A DNA stretch of 64,000 nucleotides from Caulifigura coniformis (lineage in GTDB: Bacteria > Planctomycetota > Planctomycetia > Planctomycetales > Planctomycetaceae), in assembly GCF_007745175.1 (NCBI RefSeq), contig NZ_CP036271.1:496001-560000 (forward strand), read 5' to 3'. Shown here piece after piece: positions 1-9,356 of the stretch (positions are counted from its first letter, which is position 1; every line of letters begins with the position of its first letter). The translations under genes and the position numbers were made by a program. The notes beneath the pieces were generated by a model, which saw only the letters and a program-made list of their open reading frames with translations, made no database searches and was not told the origin of the DNA.

Positions 1-1224
<1,224 letters not shown>

Positions 1225-1553
1225 GAACGACCCGGTGGATGGAAATGTGGCCCCGGACGGCCGGACCGCAGTCCCGCCGCACCTTGCCTGAACGGTAGGT
1301 CAAGAAAAGTCGACGTGCCCGGCTCTCATCCACTCAGGCCAGTAATTTGTGGTGTTCGGGAATCGGGGACGGGGATTCCCGCAACCGCCAGGCGGAACAA
1401 GCGTTAAAGTCGGCATTCTCGCCCCCGTCTCGCTCCCCGGTCCGCGGGGGCGTGATTGCGTCGCGGAATCGGGCCTTCTAAACTCCCGTGTTCTGCATTT
1501 TCCCTTGCGGAATCGCATTTCTTTCAGCGTCTGACACGACCGGCCGTCCGCCC

Positions 1554-3041
1554 ATGTTCGAAGGCATTACGAACGCCCTGACCGATGTTCTTGGCAGCTT
1601 CCGCGGCCAGCTCACGGAGTCGAACATCCGCGACGGGATGGGGAAGGTCCGGAATGCGCTTCTGGAGGCCGACGTCGCCTACGACGTGGCCAAGGCGTTC
1701 TGCGACCGCGTCGTTGAGGAGGCGGTCGGTGAGAAGGTCCTGAAATCGCTGCGCCCCGAACAGCAGATCGTGGGCATCGTGTTCCAGGAACTCGTCAACC
1801 TGATGGGGCCGGTCGATCACTCGATCGAGGTCCGCCGCGGCGAGACGACGGTCCTGATGATGTGCGGCCTGCAGGGGTCGGGAAAAACGACCACCTGCGG
1901 CAAGCTGGCGAGAATGCTGAAGGAGCAGGGCGCCAAGCCGATGCTGGTCGCGGCGGATCTCCAGCGTCCTGCCGCCATCGAGCAGCTGAAGGTGATCGGC
2001 GAGCAGATCGGCGTGCCGGTCTACTCCGAGGACCCGGCGAAGTCGAACCCGGTGCAGGTCTGCGTGAACGGCCGGAAAGCGGCCGGCCAGCAGGGCTGCA
2101 ACCTGCTGATTCTCGATACGGCCGGGCGTCTGCATGTCGACGACGCGCTCATGAAAGAGCTGCAGGAGATCGACAACAAGCTGATGCCGCACCAGTGCCT
2201 GCTGGTGTGCGATGCGATGACGGGGCAGGACGCGGTGAAATCGGCGGCCGCCTTCAATGAGGCGCTCGAGCTCGATGGTGTCATCTTCACGAAGCTCGAC
2301 GGCGACACCCGGGGCGGGGCCGTGCTGTCGGTGAAGGAAGTCACGGGCGTGCCGATCAAGTTCGTCGGCATGGGCGAACAGCTCGACAAGCTCGAGCCGT
2401 TTCATGCCGACCGCATGGCGCAGCGGATCCTCGGGCAGGGAGACGTGGCCACGCTGCTGGAAACGGCGCAGAAGGTTCTCGACCAGGATGAAATGGCCCG
2501 CCAGCAGGAGAAGATGCTGGCCGGGAAGTTCACGCTCGACGACTTCCTGAAGTCGATGGAGCAGATCACGAAGATGGGACCGATGAAGTCCCTGATGAAG
2601 ATGATCCCGGGGATGGGGCAGCTGTCCCAGGCGATCGATGAAGCGCAGGGGATGGACCCGGACAAGGACGTGAAGCGTCTGCGGGCGATGATCCAGTCGA
2701 TGACGCTGGATGAGCGGCAGAACCCGGACAAGATCGACCGGTCCCGCAAGAGCCGTATCGCCTCGGGAAGCGGGACCGAGCCGCAGCAGGTGACCGAACT
2801 GCTCAAGCAGTTCAAGACCATGTCGGGCATGATGCAGAAGATGGCCGGGCTGAGCATGATGGACCGCTTCAAGGCGGTGCGGGGAATGGAATCGGAACTG
2901 ATGAATCCGGCCGGTCCGGCATTCCAGCGCGAGAAGCAGCGGAGCAAGCGGGGCCCCGAGCTGCGCGACCAGTTCCGCGACAAGAAGAAGGACGCCCGCA
3001 AGTCGGCCAAGGCCCAGAAGAAGAAGAACCGCAAGAAATAG
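1554..3041 (+). CDS. ffh: Signal recognition particle protein Ffh (SRP54), 495 aa
   Basis: GTPase subunit of the signal recognition particle, which binds 4.5S RNA and signal sequences and hands ribosomes to FtsY. Order of domains: N domain, G domain with P-loop [20 protein letters not shown] (G3) and [10 protein letters not shown] (G4), then the methionine-rich M domain ([34 protein letters not shown]) and a lysine-rich tail ending KKKNRKK. I chose the ATG at 1554 ([12 protein letters not shown]), the family's usual N-terminus. An upstream in-frame ATG at 1488 would add 22 unconserved residues. Length is normal for bacterial Ffh. Confidence 0.97.
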   Translation: MFEGITNALTDVLGSFRGQLTESNIRDGMGKVRNALLEADVAYDVAKAFCDRVVEEAVGEKVLKSLRPEQQIVGIVFQELVNLMGPVDHSIEVRRGETTVLMMCGLQGSGKTTTCGKLARMLKEQGAKPMLVAADLQRPAAIEQLKVIGEQIGVPVYSEDPAKSNPVQVCVNGRKAAGQQGCNLLILDTAGRLHVDDALMKELQEIDNKLMPHQCLLVCDAMTGQDAVKSAAAFNEALELDGVIFTKLDGDTRGGAVLSVKEVTGVPIKFVGMGEQLDKLEPFHADRMAQRILGQGDVATLLETAQKVLDQDEMARQQEKMLAGKFTLDDFLKSMEQITKMGPMKSLMKMIPGMGQLSQAIDEAQGMDPDKDVKRLRAMIQSMTLDERQNPDKIDRSRKSRIASGSGTEPQQVTELLKQFKTMSGMMQKMAGLSMMDRFKAVRGMESELMNPAGPAFQREKQRSKRGPELRDQFRDKKKDARKSAKAQKKKNRKK

Positions 3042-3286
3042 GTCGCGCTTCAGAGCCGCAGTGGACCGGCAGGAGGGGAGAGGCCGTTTCGCGCGGGCTG
3101 CAGGGGCTGCCGGTGATCCGGCCTGAAGCGAATGTCCGGACTCACGGCTGCGGCGCTCGTTCTGATTCTCTGGCGGCCCTGATTGTCTGGCGGCAGGGAC
3201 TGCCGGAGCGGTGGCTGAAGGTGCTGGTTTCAGACGGGCGGAGGTGGAAATCGCCGGGCCCGGGGCGCGGGCCGGGCTGATGACTC

Positions 3287-3315
3287 TTGACGAAGGCGGC
3301 GATCCTGACACAATC
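3287..3315 (+). promoter_or_regulatory. Candidate sigma-70 promoter upstream of rpsP
   Basis: TTGACG (3287-3292), a 17-base spacer, then ACAATC (3310-3315). It lies in the 450-base gap between ffh and rpsP, where I see no other gene. The -35 is good and the -10 is weak. Only sequence likeness supports it. Confidence 0.3.
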
Positions 3316-3491
3316 TGCGATTCGCGCCGCGCCCGGATTGCGTTCGGGATGCGGCGTGAGCGTTTGCATGCGTGTCGCAGGCGACGATCAGAGTTTCTCA
3401 GGTCGACGGCGTTTCAGACGGCTGCCCTGGTTTGGCCCGGATCTCGGGCCGCAGCGGGTCTGAACAGACCGTACCGAGCTTGGAGTCAGAA

Positions 3492-3875
3492 GTGGCAGTT
3501 CGTATTCGTATGAAGCGTATCGGGCGGACTCACCGTCCGTTCTACCGGATCTGCGTGATGCACCAGCAGAACGCCCGCGACGGCAAGGCCATTGAAGAGG
3601 TCGGCACGTACGACCCGATGGTGGCCGACAAGTCGAAGCGCGTCGTCCTCAAGATGGACCGGATCGACCACTGGGTCAGCGTCGGCGCCCAGCCGTCCGA
3701 CAAGGTCGCGGTCCTGATCAAGAAGGTGAAGACGGGCAATTTCGGCACCGCGAAGGCTCCGGCTCCGATGCTGGCTCCGAAGGAACGGCCGAAGCCGGCA
3801 CCCGCCGAGGAAGCCCCGGCTGCGGAAGCACCGGCTACGGAAGGGGAAGCCGCCGAGGCTCCGGCCGAGAGCTGA
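3492..3875 (+). CDS. rpsP: 30S ribosomal protein bS16 with Ala/Pro/Glu-rich tail, 127 aa
   Basis: Small-subunit ribosomal protein that stabilises 16S rRNA folding. The GTG start at 3492 gives the conserved N-terminus MAVRIRMKRIGRTHRPFYRI, followed by DSRNARDGK-like QQNARDGKAIEEVGTYDP. The frame is open further upstream, but the family N-terminus fixes the start. About 80 residues form the core; the last ~40 are an APAEEAPAAEAPATEG-type low-complexity extension. Ffh-RpsP proximity is common in bacteria, but rimM, trmD and rplS do not follow here: the gene is closed by a strong terminator. Confidence 0.95.
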   Translation: MAVRIRMKRIGRTHRPFYRICVMHQQNARDGKAIEEVGTYDPMVADKSKRVVLKMDRIDHWVSVGAQPSDKVAVLIKKVKTGNFGTAKAPAPMLAPKERPKPAPAEEAPAAEAPATEGEAAEAPAES

Positions 3876-3904
3876 TTCCGGCGAGTATCGACGATTCGAT
3901 CACG

Positions 3905-3937
3905 ACTCGCGCTGCAAAATGCAGCGCGAGTTTTTTT
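3905..3937 (+). terminator. Rho-independent terminator of rpsP
   Basis: Perfect 12-bp stem ACTCGCGCTGCA / TGCAGCGCGAGT with an AAA loop (3917-3919), followed by a run of T (3931-3937). It starts 30 bases after the rpsP stop codon. Confidence 0.92.
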
Positions 3938-4145
3938 GTGCCCGGTGCAATCAGCGTGAAACAGGCTCGGCGTGCTTGTTTTCAACTGTTGAACCGATAA
4001 GTTGGCGTCGATGGATTCGCTGGTGTCCATCGTGGGTTGCTGTTGATTACGGGTTGCTTGAGTACGCGTCGCTGAGCGTCTGCTTCTTTGGAGGGTTGCT
4101 ACCGAAGGGTCTCTATTCCTTTCTCGTTCTTCGAAAGGCCGCGTC

Positions 4146-5183
4146 ATGTCACGTCTTCGCTCTCGGAAGTGTCGGATAGGCTTTACTCTGATCGAACTGC
4201 TGGTGGTGATCGCGATCATCGCGATCCTGATTGCTCTGTTGCTGCCCGCTGTGCAGCAGGCCCGCGAGGCCGCCCGGCGGACTCAGTGCAAGAACAATCT
4301 CAAACAGCTGGGATTGGCAATGCACAACTACCACGACGTGGCCAACGTCGTGGCTTTCAACTATGGCGCGTGTTGTGCACCCACGACCAACGGGCAGCAG
4401 AGCACCTGGATCCGCGGAATCCTGCCTTACATCGAACAGGCCGCGATCTATAACCAGATCGACTTCAATTACGGCACTGGCAACGATCCACGCGCAGGCA
4501 CTGCGACCGATCCGGCATTGATGCCGATGCCGAGCAACGGCGCGATTGCCCGCCAGTCGTTCCCGGCACTGACTTGCCCCAGCGACAATCACAATGGAAG
4601 GATGGGATCGCGCGCGAACGCCTCGGCCGGCGGCCACGAGTACGGCGTCATGAACTACAAGGGCGTTGCGGGGGCCAACTGGAATCAGGGGCAGTACGCG
4701 ATGGCCGCTGGCAATCCGTATCTGACGACGAAGTGGGGATCGAGCGGCGACCTCTTTGGGCATGCGGGCAATGGCATGATCCATCCCGGACGCGCAGCCG
4801 CCCGTCCTGCAGCGACGAAGTTCGGAGATGTTTCGGACGGCCTGAGCAACACGCTCATGATTGGCGAAACGGTTCCCCGGTGGTGCACGCACACCTGGTG
4901 GTGGAATCCGAATGCGACCACCGGAACCTGCGCCATTCCTCTGAACGCGGTTGATTCCACGTGCACCGTGGCAGGCTTCAACCCCGCCAACCCGAAAGAG
5001 CAGAGCCTGACGCTCTGCTGGGGTTACTGGCAGGGGAACTATTCATTCTTCAGCCGCCACACGGGAGGTGGGCATTTCGCGATGGGGGACGGGTCGGTGA
5101 AGTTCGTCAGCGAGAACATTGACCTTTCCGTCTATCGCAACGCCGCCACCATCGGCAACGGTGAAGCCTCATCCATTGAATAG
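4146..5183 (+). CDS. DUF1559 prepilin-like protein, copy 1, 345 aa
   Basis: Planctomycete-specific family with a type IV prepilin N-terminus ([20 protein letters not shown]), so it is probably cleaved after Gly by a prepilin peptidase and held or exported through the inner membrane as a pseudopilin-like protein. The hydrophobic helix is followed by the family signature [17 protein letters not shown] and [14 protein letters not shown]. The large C-terminal domain ends with the H-X9-DG motif ([17 protein letters not shown]). Function unknown; members occur in dozens per planctomycete genome. The next gene, 15 bases downstream, is a small lipoprotein, the usual pairing. Confidence 0.93.
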   Translation: MSRLRSRKCRIGFTLIELLVVIAIIAILIALLLPAVQQAREAARRTQCKNNLKQLGLAMHNYHDVANVVAFNYGACCAPTTNGQQSTWIRGILPYIEQAAIYNQIDFNYGTGNDPRAGTATDPALMPMPSNGAIARQSFPALTCPSDNHNGRMGSRANASAGGHEYGVMNYKGVAGANWNQGQYAMAAGNPYLTTKWGSSGDLFGHAGNGMIHPGRAAARPAATKFGDVSDGLSNTLMIGETVPRWCTHTWWWNPNATTGTCAIPLNAVDSTCTVAGFNPANPKEQSLTLCWGYWQGNYSFFSRHTGGGHFAMGDGSVKFVSENIDLSVYRNAATIGNGEASSIE

Positions 5184-5198
5184 TGGAGTGAATCGCGC

Positions 5199-5648
5199 AT
5201 GAAGACGCTCAAGGGACTTTTGATTCCGACGGTCTGGTGTGCTTTGCTGGCGATGACTGGCTGCGGGGACGGGACGAACAATCCGGCGACGCACGCAGTT
5301 GAAGGGACAGTGATGTATCTGGACCGCCCGCTTCCAGATGTGGCGATCACGTTCTATCCCGCTCAGGGGAGAAGCGCTGTCGGGAAGGCGGATAAGGATG
5401 GGAACTTCTCGATGATGACGTTCAATCCCAACGACGGCGCGGTGGCGGGCACTCACAAGGTGACAATCCTGCTGCCGGGAGCGCCGGTTTCGGACGAATT
5501 GAACGCCAGCGATTACGGGCCCCCCAAGACCAGCAAGGGGCCGGCGCCCTTTCCGCTGAAGTACAACAAGCCGGAGACGACGCCCCTCACGGTCAAGATT
5601 CCGGAAGACCTCGAGGGAGGAAAACTGACCTTGAAGTTGCAGGACTGA
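5199..5648 (+). CDS. Carboxypeptidase-regulatory-like lipoprotein, 149 aa
   Basis: Short secreted lipoprotein. The signal peptide MKTLKGLLIPTVWCALLAMTGC ends in a lipobox-like AMTGC, so the mature protein probably starts at Cys22. The rest is one beta-sandwich domain of the kind seen in carboxypeptidase regulatory (transthyretin-like) domains: VEGTVMYLDRPLPDVAITFYP, then GNFSMMTFNPNDGAVAGTHKVTI. It follows the DUF1559 gene by 15 bases and should be co-transcribed. Role unknown; the pairing recurs at 27.1-28.6 kb and 37.5-39.1 kb. Confidence 0.85.
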   Translation: MKTLKGLLIPTVWCALLAMTGCGDGTNNPATHAVEGTVMYLDRPLPDVAITFYPAQGRSAVGKADKDGNFSMMTFNPNDGAVAGTHKVTILLPGAPVSDELNASDYGPPKTSKGPAPFPLKYNKPETTPLTVKIPEDLEGGKLTLKLQD

Positions 5649-5694
5649 ACGTGGGCTGACCTGAGTGACGGGCAGACGCTCGATGCTCAATCAA

Positions 5695-5814
5695 TCAACC
5701 CGGCCAGAAGCACCGCGCCGCGATTCGCCATTTGACGAGTCGCGGCGTTTTCACGCGCCGGCTCTGCACATCGAACCGGCGACGCTCGATCTCGTCCAGC
5801 AGGCCGCCGTACAT
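5695..5814 (-). pseudogene. Displaced 3'-terminal fragment of hpnD
   Basis: The minus strand reads MYGGLLDEIERRRFDVQS...CFWPG then a stop, matching the last ~38 residues of the intact hpnD that ends at 6941 (which finishes CFWPF). The 5' part of the gene is missing. The frame is open upstream into unrelated A+T-richer DNA. The three base differences from the intact copy (5749, 5773, 5809) are all third-position and silent, so both copies evolved under selection as coding sequence before one was cut off. Confidence 0.85.
5701..5814 (+). repeat. 114-bp direct repeat, left copy (possible att site)
   Basis: Matches 6947-7060 at 111 of 114 positions by direct comparison. With its partner it brackets the 1132-base insert 5815-6946. 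See the hpnD insertion finding. Confidence 0.9.
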
Positions 5815-6946
5815 CCGCCACATAGGCACAGGCAAATGCGGCCTGGCGTTTATCGGACTATCGGTCATTTCAGTGCAATGCGAAAAAATCGTCAAACATT
5901 TTTTGACTATTCCAGTCACGGGTGTAGTGTTGATGGAGTGCTGTGGGCTTACAGCAAAGGTGTTGTGGCTAGCTTCATTTTGCGACACAAAGAGTGTGTC
6001 TTCGCTTTCCAGTTAAGTGGCGAATTCAATGCGTCAAGTCGTATTGAAGCGGAGTCGGACCGGAATGTTCTCGGTCTGATGGTTCTGAGCGGCAAGCTCG
6101 GCTCTTTAAGGGAGTGGTAGAATGCGCGCGATCAGTCAATGTGTCTCGCTGTGTCTATTCACGCTGGCCTGTGGTCAGGCAGGTGCTGTCGATCTGCCTC
6201 TGTGGAAGACAAACAGTTTTACATATGCCAGTGCTGAGGCAACCGCTCTTTCGGACTACCAGTATGATGACGATGCCGGTGTGGGTACGAATCAAGCGTC
6301 AGTTATAGCATCAGACTCGGCACTAAATATGTCGGCAAATGCGCAGGGAGCATCGGCTGTTTTTGATTACACTTCATCTTACGTTGCCGAAATGGCGGCG
6401 AGTTCGTTGGGGCAGGTGAATGTGACAAGCACGCATCCGAACTATGAATCCGTCGGGTGGGTTAGTACGTTTGCTGGAGGCACCCAGACATTTACTGTGC
6501 TGGCGGATCCCATTGATCCGACGCTTGATGAGGGTGTGTTGGAGACGCAGTTCACCATGACATCGGCATTTATGTCTGATTGGATGGATGACAGCTTTGG
6601 TATCCATATTAGAGCGGGTGGGAGTGAGATCTTTATTCTACATTCGGCTACGACGGGTCTTTCGGATGTCGATTTGGTTATTCAAGATATTGTTCTTGGT
6701 GAGGTCGAATTTCACGACACGCTCAGTCCGATCGAACTTGAGGACTTTTTGTCCGGGGGGGCGTTTGTTGGTGCTGAATATGTGTCGGAGAGTGATGAGT
6801 TCGAGATTCAGATTGAAGTCGGGATTCTTATTGGTGGAAGCGCTGTAAATACATTCAAGATGGCGGAGTCGGACCTCTCTGGGGTTGTCGTTGCACAGGT
6901 GAAGAATGCCTTCTGAGACGTAACAGAGTGAAGTTCCTTCTTAGAA
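5815..6946. mobile_element. A+T-richer insert between duplicated hpnD ends
   Basis: This 1.1-kb segment lies exactly between two direct copies of the hpnD 3' end and is visibly richer in A+T, with different codon use, than its neighbours. It carries one convincing gene (6122-6916) and no integrase, transposase or recognisable terminal inverted repeat. I read it as a small or decayed integrative unit that entered at the 3' end of hpnD and supplied a replacement end. A duplication followed by local gain of foreign DNA is the alternative. Confidence 0.55.
6122..6916 (+). CDS. Secreted protein of unknown function inside the hpnD-associated insert, 264 aa
   Basis: I do not recognise the family. 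The N-terminus (MRAISQCVSLCLFTLACGQAGAVD) looks like a signal peptide. The mature part is acidic, rich in Ser, Thr, Gly and Val, poor in Lys/Arg, and probably mostly beta-strand (for example ILIGGSAVNTFKMAESDLSG), as in surface or exported proteins. No PEP-CTERM or other sorting signal is visible at the C-terminus (VVAQVKNAF). An AAGGGAG element (6102-6108) lies 13 bases before the ATG. Codon use is more A/T-ending than in neighbouring genes, suggesting transfer. The reverse-strand frame here is much poorer. Confidence 0.7.
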   Translation: MRAISQCVSLCLFTLACGQAGAVDLPLWKTNSFTYASAEATALSDYQYDDDAGVGTNQASVIASDSALNMSANAQGASAVFDYTSSYVAEMAASSLGQVNVTSTHPNYESVGWVSTFAGGTQTFTVLADPIDPTLDEGVLETQFTMTSAFMSDWMDDSFGIHIRAGGSEIFILHSATTGLSDVDLVIQDIVLGEVEFHDTLSPIELEDFLSGGAFVGAEYVSESDEFEIQIEVGILIGGSAVNTFKMAESDLSGVVVAQVKNAF

Positions 6947-7819
6947 CGGCCAGAAGCACCGCGCCGCGATTCGCCATTTGACGAGTCGCGGCGTCTTCAC
7001 GCGCCGGCTCTGCACATCAAACCGGCGACGCTCGATCTCGTCCAGCAGGCCGCCATACATTCCGAACATCGCCCGCTGCACGCGGCGGCCCGCCGGCGAA
7101 AGCCATTCCAGAAGCGGCTGCGCTTCGGCGAAGAATGAGCGGGCCCGGTCGGCCTCGAATCGCATGAGCGCCTGATAACGGGCGTCGGCCCCGCCGACTT
7201 TCAGGAGCGGCTCGTCGACGCCGAAACGCGCGAGGTCTTCCCGCGGCAGATACACCCGGCCGTTCTGGAGGTCCTCCGCCACGTCGCGAAGAATGTTCGT
7301 CAGCTGGAAGGCCGTCCCGCAGGCCACGGCGGCTTCCTGCGCGCGCGGGTCGGCGAACTTCCAGATCTGGATGCAGCACAGACCGACCGCGCCGGCCACG
7401 TGGTAGCAGTAGTCGTTCAGCTCCGTGAAGGTCTCGAACGTTCGCGGCGCGAGATCGGATTCGACCCCGTCGATCACATCGAACAGCCACTGCGGATTCA
7501 GCTGCTGCCGATCGACGAGATCGCCCACCGCGGGAAGGACCGGATCGTCGACCGCCTCGCCGCGGACTGTGCGTTCGAGAGCGGCCCGCCAGGCCGCGAG
7601 ACGGGCGACCCGCTCCTCGACGGAATACGTGAGATCGTCGGCCAGGTCGTCGGTCTTCCGCATGAAGGCGTAGAGGACGCACATGTCGCGGAACATGGGC
7701 CGCGGGAGCGCGAAGAACGTGACGTAGAACTGGGTCTTCGAGCGTTTGGCGAGGTCGCAGCAATACGTGATGGAATCGTTCACGACCGCGGCAGTCATTT
7801 CAGTGGCCGGGGCAGTCAT
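6941..7819 (-). CDS. hpnD: Presqualene diphosphate synthase HpnD, 292 aa
   Basis: Trans-isoprenyl synthase of the squalene/phytoene synthase family. In the HpnCDE route HpnD joins two farnesyl diphosphates into presqualene diphosphate, the first committed step to squalene and hopanoids. Both Asp-rich metal sites are present: RKTDDLADD near the N-terminus and NILRDVAEDLQNGRVYLP in the second half. The ATG at 7819 (MTAPATEMTAAVV) is my choice; an ATG at 7798 is also possible. HpnC lies just upstream on the same strand; hpnE is not in the window. The 3' end is the element-side copy of a 114-bp duplication, so the terminal residues may have been exchanged. Confidence 0.88.
   Translation of the reverse strand: MTAPATEMTAAVVNDSITYCCDLAKRSKTQFYVTFFALPRPMFRDMCVLYAFMRKTDDLADDLTYSVEERVARLAAWRAALERTVRGEAVDDPVLPAVGDLVDRQQLNPQWLFDVIDGVESDLAPRTFETFTELNDYCYHVAGAVGLCCIQIWKFADPRAQEAAVACGTAFQLTNILRDVAEDLQNGRVYLPREDLARFGVDEPLLKVGGADARYQALMRFEADRARSFFAEAQPLLEWLSPAGRRVQRAMFGMYGGLLDEIERRRFDVQSRRVKTPRLVKWRIAARCFWPF
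6947..7060 (+). repeat. 114-bp direct repeat, right copy, inside the 3' end of intact hpnD
   Basis: Partner of 5701-5814. It forms the last coding part of hpnD, apart from the final codon (Phe here, Gly in the displaced copy) and the stop. Confidence 0.9.
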
Positions 7820-7853
7820 GAAAGTCCAGTGCCGTCCTGGCAATGCGGCGGGG

Positions 7854-8117
7854 GAACCACGGAACACACGGAAGGAACGGAACGGAAGACGTCAGTCAGG
7901 TGGATGGTGGTGGAGGGCCGGTTCGTGAGTTTTGGCCGTCCTTGGGTTTGTTTTTGAACCACGGATCGCACGGATAAAACGGATAAGGCATCTGGTCAGG
8001 CGAGGCCGCTCGGAGGCTTTTGATCCTCTTCATCCTTTTGATCCGTGGTTCGTTTCTCTTTGAACCACGGGCGACTCCCACTGCGGCTTTCCGTCTCTTC
8101 CGTCCTTTCCGTGGTTC
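7854..8117. repeat. MITE-like composite inverted repeat, copy 1
   Basis: Outer arms: GAACCACGGAAC... at 7854 and its complement ending CCGTGGTTC at 8117. Inner arms: TTGAACCACGGATCGCACGG near 7952 and GATCCGTGGTTC near 8040. The element fills the hpnD-hpnC gap. A second copy with the same nested layout is at 9088-9352. No gene inside. Confidence 0.75.
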
Positions 8118-8120
8118 TCT

Positions 8121-9041
8121 TCAAGGCCGGATGGCTCGGCCCATCGCCCGGATCAACAACCCGACTTTTGCGGCCTTGGTGACCGTCGGGCGACGATCCC
8201 AGACGCGGTATCCGATGCTCTCGATTTCCTCCAGAATCTTCAATCCGCCGGCGAGAAAGAGTTCGAGATCGAGACGGAGCCGCCGGCCGCGGACGGAGCG
8301 CAGGAGCGGTTGGCCCGCGACCAGGAACTCGCGGGCCCGATCGACCTCGAACTTCATCAGATCGAGGAAGGCGGGTGTCGTGCGGCGGGCGTGCAGGTCG
8401 TCATCCGAATAGCCGAATCGCTGGCGGTCCTCGCGCGGCAGGTAGATGCGGCGCTTCGTCAGATCGCGATCGACATCCTGCCAGAAGTTGGCCAGCTGCA
8501 GGCCCGTGCAGATCGAGTCGGACCACTCGACATGCTGCGGCGTCGACTGTTCGAACAGCTTGAGGACGAGCCGGCCAACGGGATCGGCGCTGCGGCGGCA
8601 GTAATCCCGCAACTGGTCGAACGTCTCGTACTCCGTGAGGCGCTGGTCCTGTTCGAAGGCCGAGATGAGATCGGCGAACGGCTGCTGGTCGAGCTGGAAG
8701 CGCTCGATGGTGGAACGGAGCGCGACGAAAACGGGGTGCGAGGCCTGGCCGTGGAAGCAGCGGTCGAGCTCGCCCCGCCACCAGGCGAGCAGTTCGGTCG
8801 AGCGGGCCGTGTCGCCCGTTTCGTCGCCCAGGTCATCCGCCCAGCGGCAGAAGGCATAGACGTTGTACATATGCTGCCGCAGCTCCCGCGGCAGGAACCA
8901 CGAGACGACCGTGAAGTTTTCGTAGTGGGACGTGGCGAGATCGCGGCAGTACTTCTCGGCCTCGACCACGGACAGGGCCGGAGCTTTGGACTGCGGACCC
9001 CAGACGGCCAGATCGGAGATGACGTCAGCCAAAGCAATCAC
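8121..9041 (-). CDS. hpnC: Hydroxysqualene synthase HpnC, 306 aa
   Basis: Squalene/phytoene synthase-family enzyme that turns presqualene diphosphate into hydroxysqualene. Asp-rich motif 1 reads FCRWADDLGDE. Motif 2 reads NFWQDVDRDLTKRRIYLP. The N-terminal pattern (ALSVVEAEKYCRDLATSHYENF) is typical of HpnC rather than HpnD. The start is GTG at 9041. An upstream half-repeat begins only seven bases away, so transcription signals must sit in or beyond repeat DNA. Together with hpnD it makes two of the three genes of the bacterial squalene route. Confidence 0.88.
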   Translation of the reverse strand: MIALADVISDLAVWGPQSKAPALSVVEAEKYCRDLATSHYENFTVVSWFLPRELRQHMYNVYAFCRWADDLGDETGDTARSTELLAWWRGELDRCFHGQASHPVFVALRSTIERFQLDQQPFADLISAFEQDQRLTEYETFDQLRDYCRRSADPVGRLVLKLFEQSTPQHVEWSDSICTGLQLANFWQDVDRDLTKRRIYLPREDRQRFGYSDDDLHARRTTPAFLDLMKFEVDRAREFLVAGQPLLRSVRGRRLRLDLELFLAGGLKILEEIESIGYRVWDRRPTVTKAAKVGLLIRAMGRAIRP

Positions 9042-9047
9042 GTATCC

Positions 9048-9075
9048 GGCGAGCGGGGGGCGTCAGCCCCCTGTG
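9048..9075 (+). repeat. Half copy of the GGCGAGCG palindromic repeat
   Basis: The same 28-base unit GGCGAGCGGGGGGCGTCAGC... begins the full element at 13164 and recurs inside leuS at 57376. It contains a small hairpin GGGGGC/GCCCCC. Confidence 0.8.
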
Positions 9076-9087
9076 CATTCAGAAAGA

Positions 9088-9352
9088 GAACCACGGAAGG
9101 AACGGAAAGAGGGTGATGGGGAATCGTGCTTCTTGGGGAGGCGTCTCTTTGGCTTGTTTTGAACCACGGATAGCACGGATGAAACGGATAGAACTTAGGG
9201 GTGGGCGCCTGCTGTTCAGAGAAGCCCCTTATCCTTTTCATCCTTTCGATCCGTGGTTTCTTTCTTTTGAACCACGTAACGGAAGAAGGGCTCTCCGTTC
9301 CGAACCGGCCGTCACTGCTTTTCCTTCTTCTTTTCCGTTCCTTCCGTGGTTC
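9088..9352. repeat. MITE-like composite inverted repeat, copy 2
   Basis: Outer arms GAACCACGGAAGGAACGGAA (9088-9107) and the exact complement TTCCGTTCCTTCCGTGGTTC (9333-9352). Inner arms GAACCACGGAT (about 9161) and ATCCGTGGTTT (about 9249). Same layout as copy 1; the two copies flank hpnC. Confidence 0.8.
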
Positions 9353-9356
9353 CTCA

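Noticed and set aside
1524-3311. 595-codon open frame on the minus strand opposite ffh
   Set aside because: Leu/His/Arg-rich shadow of a high-G+C gene; ffh is unmistakable on the other strand.
5695-5988. 97-codon minus-strand frame as a real gene
   Set aside because: Only its last ~38 codons resemble a protein (HpnD); the rest is chance open frame in the insert.
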